Positions 58,148-64,000 of a stretch of 64,000 nucleotides of DNA are shown here, piece by piece. The position numbers and the translations under genes were made by a program. The first letter of the stretch is position 1, and every line of letters begins with the position of its first letter. The notes beneath the pieces were generated by a model that worked only from the letters and a program-made list of their open reading frames with translations, searched no databases and was not told the origin of the DNA. The stretch is from Corylus avellana (Eukaryota; Streptophyta; Magnoliopsida; Fagales; Betulaceae), in contig NC_081543.1 in assembly GCF_901000735.1 (NCBI RefSeq), positions 38,064,590-38,128,589 of the forward strand, given 5' to 3'.

Positions 58148-58299
58148 ATTGGTATCAGAGCCATTGCCCATCTTGAGATGGTGGGAGCGTGCACAAGCCC
58201 ATGAAGGTCGCTAGCGGGCGCTCGCTAGAGCGGACGCCAAGAATGGGCTAATCCCATGAGGGTCGCCAGCGAGGACGCTCGGTCCTAAGAAGGGGTGAT

Positions 58300-58530
58300 T
58301 GTGACATCCCACATCGCCTAGGTATGGAGATGAGGATGTGCTTAAATGTATACTACACTCTTAATGACCACAACGCGTTTTAAAGCCGTGATGGTCATGA
58401 TCCCATCAGAACTCCGCAGTTAAGCGTGCTTCTGCTGGAGTAGTCCCAGGATGGGTGATCTCCTAGGAAGTTTGGTTCGAGGGGAGCCAAAAGCGGACAA
58501 TATTGTGTGTCATTGGGGTGGGATGTTATA
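58300..58530 (+). mobile_element. Cassandra LTR d (231 bp)
   Basis: Ends TGTTATA instead of TGTTACA, then GACAT target duplication. The fourth LTR of exactly 231 bp in the complex. Confidence 0.9.
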
Positions 58531-59621
58531 GACATGGATGTGTATCGTCTACCTTCATGTACACCATATGTGCTTCAGAAAAAAAGTCCTAATTCTTTTG
58601 ATTCAATAAAATGCAATTGGGAAAATTATAACTTCTCGAGACATTTTTCACGGCATTTAAATCAGACAAATGCTTTTTTGTGATCATATGACAGACAGAG
58701 TCTTTCAGTGGTATTAAAAATGGTAAGGAATGGCCAGTCTGAGGCTCATATCTTCTGGCTGTTACTTGCAAATTCTTATCATGGCATATGATTTAATGTT
58801 CTCTCTTTCTCTCTCTCACACATTCGAATCGAATCTTCAACTTTTGTTTTAAGAAAATTTGGCTAACTTTGCGTTTTGTTTTTAGGGATCTAAAAAATAA
58901 TAGTCAAGTATGAAGTATAATGCGACCTTTGGCATGAATATGGTTTAAATTTACATATAACGCTTAGGAGTATGAGTTTGAGTCTCTGACATAACAACCT
59001 TGTTCTCTCTAATAGCTGCATGTGTCTTTATCTAAATTATGCATTCTCTTACAGATTTTTGTTCATTACAGCTTTGGAACTTCAATGGGTATCTGTAGTA
59101 CCTTAATCTTATTAATCTTGCTTGGACGCGCTGCATTTGTATTCCCACTCTCTACTCTTTCCAATTACATGAATAGAAAAGCCGAGAGAACACCAGTGAT
59201 CACATTTAAACACCAGGTTAGCATTGCCATGATAACTTTTATGCATACTGCGAGGGAAGGTAGTTACAGACTTTCATGGCCTATGGATTTTAAAATTTCT
59301 ATTTATCTAGCTAATCATTTGGTGGGCTGGGCTTATGAGAGGGGCAGTCTCTATTGCATTGGCTTTTAAACAGGTATGCATTTTATGTTCATCATAATTC
59401 AAATCAGTTAGTTTGTTAGAGATGATAATCCAACATATTGCATAGATAATTTTACAATTTGGTAGAAATTATGCATGAATTAATCTCTCTTGGTTTGTGA
59501 AGTTCACGTATTCTGGCATTACATTGGATCCAATCAATGCAACAATGATTACGGACACCATTGTCGTAGTCCTCTTCAGTACACTGGTATGTTGGTCTCT
59601 GTCTTCAAGTGGGTTTCCTTT

Positions 59622-59963
59622 TGTTGGGGTTATCCCACATCGGTTGTGGATGGGGCTGGTGGTCACTTTATAAGTGTGAGGGAAAGCCTCACCTCTTGAG
59701 CTAGCTTTTGGGGTTGAGAGGGGCCCAAGACCACCCAACAATGGTATCAGAGCCTAGGTTTACCAATAAGTCTCGGCCCAACAGTCCACGGGAGAAACGG
59801 GTTATCGCTGTTCCGACCTAGGGCCCGATGTGTGAGGGGGAGATTGTTGGGGTTATCCCACATCGGTTGTGGAAGGGGCTGGTGGTCACTTTATAAGTGT
59901 AAGGGAAAGCCTCACCTCTTGAGCTAGCTTTTGGGGTTGAGAGAGGCCCAAGACCACCCAACA
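59622..59963 (+). mobile_element. Complete 342-bp TRIM in NHX intron
   Basis: Two 119-bp LTRs (59622-59740 and 59845-59963; TGTTGGGGTTATCCCACATC … GACCACCCAACA) differ at about three positions. Between them are the primer site TGGTATCAGAGCC (59742-59754) and a GTGAGGGGGAGAT purine tract. It inserted 35 bp after an NHX splice donor. No matching 5-bp flank, because another element abuts its right end. Confidence 0.92.
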
Positions 59964-59965
59964 GT

Positions 59966-60521
59966 TGTTAGGAAATTAATCCTATTTTTCAAGACCTGTG
60001 ATATGCGAAAAATAAGAAGAATGCGGAATAACAAAGATTAGGCAATCACACACGACACAAAGATTTAAGTGGTTCGGCTTAACAAGCCTACATCCACTGG
60101 CGGAGATGACCCGGAGAAAATTCACTATCAAAAGATGGAGAACAAAAACAGTAAAGAGAAAATCACTCAGATCCCAAAGCCCCAATACACCAAAATCTCA
60201 CTATCACACAAGAGAGATTATTCACAAAATAGAATACAAAAGACAGATGTACAAACTCTTCTTTTGCTGGAACGGATAGCGGCTGATCTCTATTTTCTTC
60301 TCTTACTTTGCATCACCTTTTTCTTCTAATCACTTGTTTTTGGCTCCTCCATCTTTTGATAGTGAATTTTCTCTGGGTTGTCTTCGCCAGTGGATGTTGG
60401 CTTGTTAAGCCGAACCACTTAAATCTTTGTGTCGTGTGTGATTGCCTAATCTTTGTTATTCCGCATTCGTCTTATTTTTCGCATATCACGGGTCTTGGGA
60501 AATAGGATTAATTTCCTAACA
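59966..60521. mobile_element. Foldback made of two inverted copia LTR ends
   Basis: Arms 59966-60139 and 60348-60521 are inverted repeats of 174 bp each, starting TGTTAGGAAATTAATCC. Each matches the end of the copia LTR at 6305-6480 (GCGAAAAATAAGAAGAATGC, AAGTGGTTCGGCTTAACAAG). The centre (60140-60347) continues the LTR sequence on the left side only. Confidence 0.8.
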
Positions 60522-60926
60522 TTTTACAATGAAGACACAAGTCTCACTACAACCATTATATGTCATGCAATTGTTAGTGATACATTGCAGGAATTCTTTT
60601 ACCTGCAAAGATTTCATGGTATGTTTTACATATACTTGCAGATGTTTGGTTTTCTAACAAAGCCGCTAATAAGCTATCTACTTCCCCACCAAGAAACTAT
60701 CAAAATCAGTCATTGAGAATCAGTTCCTCCAATAGAGGACTTGGATGTTCCTTTGCTCTCTGTTGAAGAATCTGTGGGAACCAACATGAGCCGTGCAAAG
60801 GATAGTTTGTCCCGGCTGATAGAAAGGCCTGTATTCACTATACATTTCTACTGGAGGAAGTTTGATGATGCCTACATGAGACCCATATTTGGAGGGGCCC
60901 CCGTTAGCACTCCGATGGACTGTTAA

Positions 60927-61370
60927 ACAAATGACAGCAAGTCTACTAGACGGCAGCGAGGAACCGGGATAGCCTAACGGTAAATCAGGAATAGGCAGAT
61001 TACTTGCTGTGCATTTAATGTACAGGACATGCACAAGGTGAAGATAGGTCTGCTTTTCTTCAAACTATGCAAAATACGCTGAAGTTTTGAAGCGGCAGTA
61101 TCATAATCAATTAGATGAGTAAGGTTTAACCTTCTTCATGACTACACAAAATTTGTTAATAGACTAAAGATTCTACACCTCCTGGAAAATTTGCTGATAG
61201 ACTTTTGTGTGTAAGTTTTGATGAAACTAGAATTTATTTTATCCAAGTTGTAACCTTTTTGATGAAACTAGTAACTTTTTCCAAGTTGTAAGCTTGTCAA
61301 GTTTTTTCTTCCCACTTGTTTTTGGTACTCTTACGGGACCTATGCAAAGCCAGTAATCCATTTTTTCTTA
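60927..61370 (+). other. NHX 3' flank, source of the UTR fragments
   Basis: Downstream of the NHX stop. Parts recur at 12004-12140 and 20166-20480. Beyond it (61370-61600) lies sequence like 20480-20730 (AGTAAAATTCACATCAAAGA, AAAAGCTTCAG). Confidence 0.65.
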
Positions 61371-61675
61371 GGATGCAAGTGAGAAATGGAGTGCAAAATG
61401 AGGGGTTAATTGTTTAGCAACATGGGATAATATATCTTATAAAAAAACAGAGACAAAACAGACCCTTAGGCGATCCCATCTCAAATTTTCTTGACAGGCA
61501 GTAAAATTCACATCAAAGATCAAAAGCTTCAGCGGATAATGGAAAGGAATACTTGGGCAGATGCAACTATAACTTCTTCAATCCACCAAAATTGACCAAA
61601 CACCCCAAAAAAAAGAAAAAAGAAATCTAAATTCTCTCTGGCGTGTTTGACGTGCAGATCTACGCTTAGTGGGTG

Positions 61676-61895
61676 TAACGCCCAAGATAGTTATTAAGTT
61701 TATTATTAATAACCTCATAATAATCTAAATTAATTAATGAGATTGATTAATAATAAGTATATGTATGGGTAAATTGTAGTTGAAATAAATGGTAAGGGTG
61801 AAATATGAACTATAGGTAGTGGGGTGTAAATCTTGCAATTCTAAATAGTTGGGGCATTAAAATAGAAATAGAATCTTATCCTATGCTACATGTCA
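61676..61895 (+). mobile_element. Possible LTR start cut by gap
   Basis: TGTAACGCCCAAGATAG resembles the start of several plant gypsy LTRs, and the sequence is foreign to the RLK block on the other side of the gap. No second border is visible, so this is tentative. Confidence 0.3.
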
Positions 61896-61995
61896 NNNNN
61901 NNNNNNNNNNNNNNNNNNNNNNNNNNNNNNNNNNNNNNNNNNNNNNNNNNNNNNNNNNNNNNNNNNNNNNNNNNNNNNNNNNNNNNNNNNNNNNN
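61896..61995. other. Assembly gap (100 N)
   Basis: Cuts the RLK6 first exon; the rest of that receptor is missing. Confidence 0.95.
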
Positions 61996-62529
61996 TGTTA
62001 ATGACCATCCTGTCTTAGCATCTTTAAGCTTCATTCCGGGCAAAATAGTGTCAGTAGGATAGTCAAAGCTTTGCCACAAAATATGTGAGGCCGTGTTTGT
62101 GAGTATAAGATTACCTGTATCTAATAGCTTGGCATAGGTATCGTTGCCACCTGAAGTGTTTGTCACAACGTACAACAAACTGCCATCGGATATTACAAGA
62201 TTCCCATCCCGGTTGAAGGTAAGAACCGCAGAGGAATTTGGGAATGGGTGCTCCCTGTTTGCAACCCAAACTATATCGTCGTATGACGCGTACCGATATG
62301 TATACTTATATATAACCACGTAATGCTTGGTCGAGTATTCTGGAGAAAAAAAACCAAGTCTGAAGGTTCCATTGGCAGATACAATGGTCTCCGAGGTGTT
62401 TAGTGAGTAGCCTCGTCGGAAACCTGGTCGGATAGTATCAGGGAAGATGGTAGCATTGGTGAAGTGCAAAGCAAGGCAGAATAAAAGCGGGAGGGAAGCA
62501 ATAAGAGGGGAAATTATTAAAGGACTCAT
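61996..62529 (-). CDS. RLK6: S-domain receptor kinase, first exon, cut by gap
   Basis: ATG at 62529-62527 opens a signal peptide (MSPLIISPLIASLPLLF) and a B-lectin domain, with YSLNTSETIVSANGTFRLGF, DDIVWVANREHPFPNSS and ILWQSFDYPTDTILPGM, to the N gap: 178 codons without a stop. The residues around TIRPG carry a small insertion (FRRGY) not seen in RLK1. Close to RLK5 (the IYKYTY and SYDDIVW segments are shared). Plasma-membrane receptor family; kinase part unknown because of the gap. Promoter sequence upstream is unlike the repeated RLK promoter block beyond about 62660. Confidence 0.85.
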
Positions 62530-62847
62530 ATTCGTATGATAATTAATGAGGCAGCTAATGCAATGCTCTTTGCACACACAATTGTATATATAATTTTATG
62601 GTGTAGTTGGATATCCAGTTTTGGGTTTAGAGTTTGACCAGCCTGCAATTTCGCACGAGCTTTCCTATAAAAAAGATATTGTACATAGCTTTTTTATTTA
62701 TTTTTTTTTTTTTTTTGAGAAAAAAAAAAAAACGGCGTTGTTTCTGACCTCCAGTCAAGCTAACATTTGAACAATAATAAAAAAAGTGTTTGTTTGATAT
62801 GGTAGGGGTTGAATAAATTTCCTTTAATTTTTTTTGTGAAAAAAAAG

Positions 62848-62849
<2 letters not shown>

Positions 62850-62887
<38 letters not shown>
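62850..62887. repeat. AT microsatellite
   Basis: About 19 AT repeats in low-complexity DNA upstream of RLK6. The surrounding 62700-63780 holds no recognised gene. Confidence 0.9.
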
Positions 62888-62889
<2 letters not shown>

Positions 62890-63779
62890 AAAATGATTTT
62901 AATTTTTTATTTAAAAAAATGAAAAAAAAAAAAAAAAATAGATGGAGAAGACTTTGCCAAATACAGCAGAAGACACGCCACCCTCAAACATTCATTACTC
63001 ACGTTCACCCACCTTCTAAATTCTGTCCATTGTGTTTTTTTTTTTTAAGTGAATGAACAGTATTTTTCTGGTCATGAGCTTTCTAATGAAAAGTTTGGAA
63101 ATTTATCTTGATTTAAAAATTATCCATCGATTTCAATTCGTCATTTGAATTTTCGATGGTTAATTGAATCAAATCATTTCATAGTCATAAAATGCATCTC
63201 TAAACCTAGCTAGATTTAAGAAGGTGGCCCCCTATAACACTTCTCGTATGCCCGGAAGATCAATCTCGATTCCATTGTAGAAAAGTGGATCCTTTCAAAA
63301 TTAACTTCAACATTGTTATTAAACCCACCTTAATTCTTTGCTCAAGCTGTTGTTTGTCATGATTCTCTTAGGCATATTATTAAAATTGTATCACAAATTA
63401 GCCGCCCAGCTGATCCTAATTTTGGCAAAGCTCTTGTTGTCCTTCTTGGTGCTCAGCTGGCCCGATTTATGGGGCTCCTCTCCTTCTCTCTTGAAGGTAA
63501 TTCTTTGGTGGTCATTTTGGCGTTTCAACAGCCCGACCTTACCCAGGATTGGCATATCTCTCCACCATCCCTTCCTCTTCTTCCTGTAAAGATAGGAAAA
63601 TTAATCGAAATAGAAATTTCTATTTAAATTAAAAACTTAATTATAGAAAGAAGAACAGGCTGAAAAACATCTCGCTCTCTTTAAAAATAGCAAAGATTTA
63701 CATACAGACAAGTGGAAAACAGAAGCGGGATTTTCAAGTGGAAAATAGCAAAGATTTACATAAAAATAGCAAAGATTTT

Positions 63780-64000
63780 CAATATAATGCTTTTCCCCAT
63801 TTGTCTCTAACCTTATTTTGTTTCTAGGATGTGGAGTGGAAAATCAATTGAAAAAATAAATAAGAAAAAGGAGAAACTATACTTAATCTCCTCAATTTAC
63901 AACCTTATTTGCAATGTCCTAATTTTTTTTTTTTTTTTAATTTTTTTTTTATTTGGTGAATGTACCCTACCGATTTACCAAAGGAGTTGCCATGTGCCCT
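63780..64000. repeat. Inverted copy of 19190-19390
   Basis: TTTGTCTCTAACCTTATTTTG, GATGTGGAGTGGAAAATCAA and GGTGAATGTACCCTACCGAT are the complement of the 19.2-19.4 kb block. The duplication continues past the window edge. Confidence 0.85.

Larger units (their letters stand above)
54095..58535. mobile_element. Cassandra compound insertion in NHX intron
   Basis: Bounded by GACAT on both sides (54095-54099 and 58531-58535). Contents in order: inverted Cassandra LTR plus inverted interior, a roughly 3-kb LTR-like segment of family X, then Cassandra LTR-interior-LTR-interior-LTR in plus orientation. The two outer ends are Cassandra LTRs facing opposite ways. Confidence 0.85.
53699..60926 (+). 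pseudogene. Vacuolar-type Na+(K+)/H+ antiporter, NHX family, 3' half only
   Basis: Six exons splice in frame: 53699-53799 (SGILTVFFCEILMSHYAWHN), 53894-53995 (ETFIFLYVGMDALDIE), 59072-59216 (GRAAFVFPLSTLSNYMNRK), 59311-59373 (IIWWAGLMRGAVSIALAFKQ), 59503-59586 (FTYSGITLDPINATM), 60642-60926 (FGFLTKPLISYLLPH … SRLIERPVFTIHFYWRKFDD, FGG near the end). These are the later membrane helices and cytosolic tail of class-I NHX exchangers, which move Na+ or K+ into the vacuole against H+. The first half of the protein is not upstream; a palindrome arm ends exactly at the first exon. In the last exon TGA (60714-60716) interrupts the tail after KISH, probably from CGA. One intron holds the Cassandra complex, another a TRIM and a foldback. 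Splice sites are well preserved, so decay is recent. Confidence 0.9.

Noticed and set aside
59022..59369. 115-residue membrane protein
   Set aside because: It is an NHX exon read through into its intron; the splice sites at 59072, 59216 and 59311 explain it.

Overview
The window is plant nuclear DNA, most likely from a woody eudicot; the order cannot be fixed from the sequence. Evidence: spliceosomal introns with GT/AG borders, AT-rich intergenic DNA, S-domain (G-type lectin) receptor kinases, thaumatin-like proteins, a vacuolar NHX antiporter, R2R3-MYB fragments, and plant retroelements (Cassandra and other TRIMs, Ty1/copia, Tat-type Ty3/gypsy, foldback MITEs, a Helitron-like end). Six runs of exactly 100 N are scaffold gaps of unknown true length, and reading frames crossing them mean nothing.

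Layout. 0-12 kb: a head-to-head inverted pair of CES101-like S-domain receptor kinases (RLK1 on minus, RLK2 on plus), both broken, separated by a copia LTR, a gap and an LTR fragment with a 45-bp minisatellite. 12-24.5 kb: no intact gene; a mosaic of duplicated RLK promoter and signal-peptide blocks, a MYB fragment, NHX 3'-UTR fragments, MITEs, an LTR remnant and a malectin-kinase fragment. 25-28.5 kb: two thaumatin-like genes in inverted orientation; the plus copy runs straight into an RLK lectin exon, and the minus copy has two MITEs in its promoter. 29-38.5 kb: a decayed Tat-type gypsy element with an antisense extra gene. 38.5-43.7 kb: another RLK 5' fragment, MITEs and a chimeric TRIM. 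43.7-47 kb: AT-rich repeats behind a Helitron-like terminus. 47-53.7 kb: a palindrome whose arms carry MYB fragments and whose centre holds an intact RLK kinase half (RLK3). 53.7-61 kb: the 3' half of an NHX antiporter gene, one intron of which holds a 4.4-kb Cassandra complex. 61-64 kb: another RLK lectin exon cut by a gap (RLK6), and an inverted copy of sequence at about 19.2-19.4 kb.

How it fits together. This is a rapidly rearranging receptor-kinase cluster. The same blocks (RLK promoter, RLK kinase half, MYB block, NHX tail) recur in both orientations, usually cut at retroelements, inverted repeats or gaps. The best candidates for working products are the two thaumatin-like proteins, the 5'-truncated kinase RLK3 and perhaps the gap-interrupted lectin exons RLK5 and RLK6. 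No wholly new system is proven. The most unusual observations are a Cassandra (5S-bearing) complex with opposed ends inside a single target-site duplication, an array of tandem stem-loops with matched stem changes inside it, a possible thaumatin/S-domain fusion, and the two flanks of one LTR insertion now lying 21.7 kb apart.
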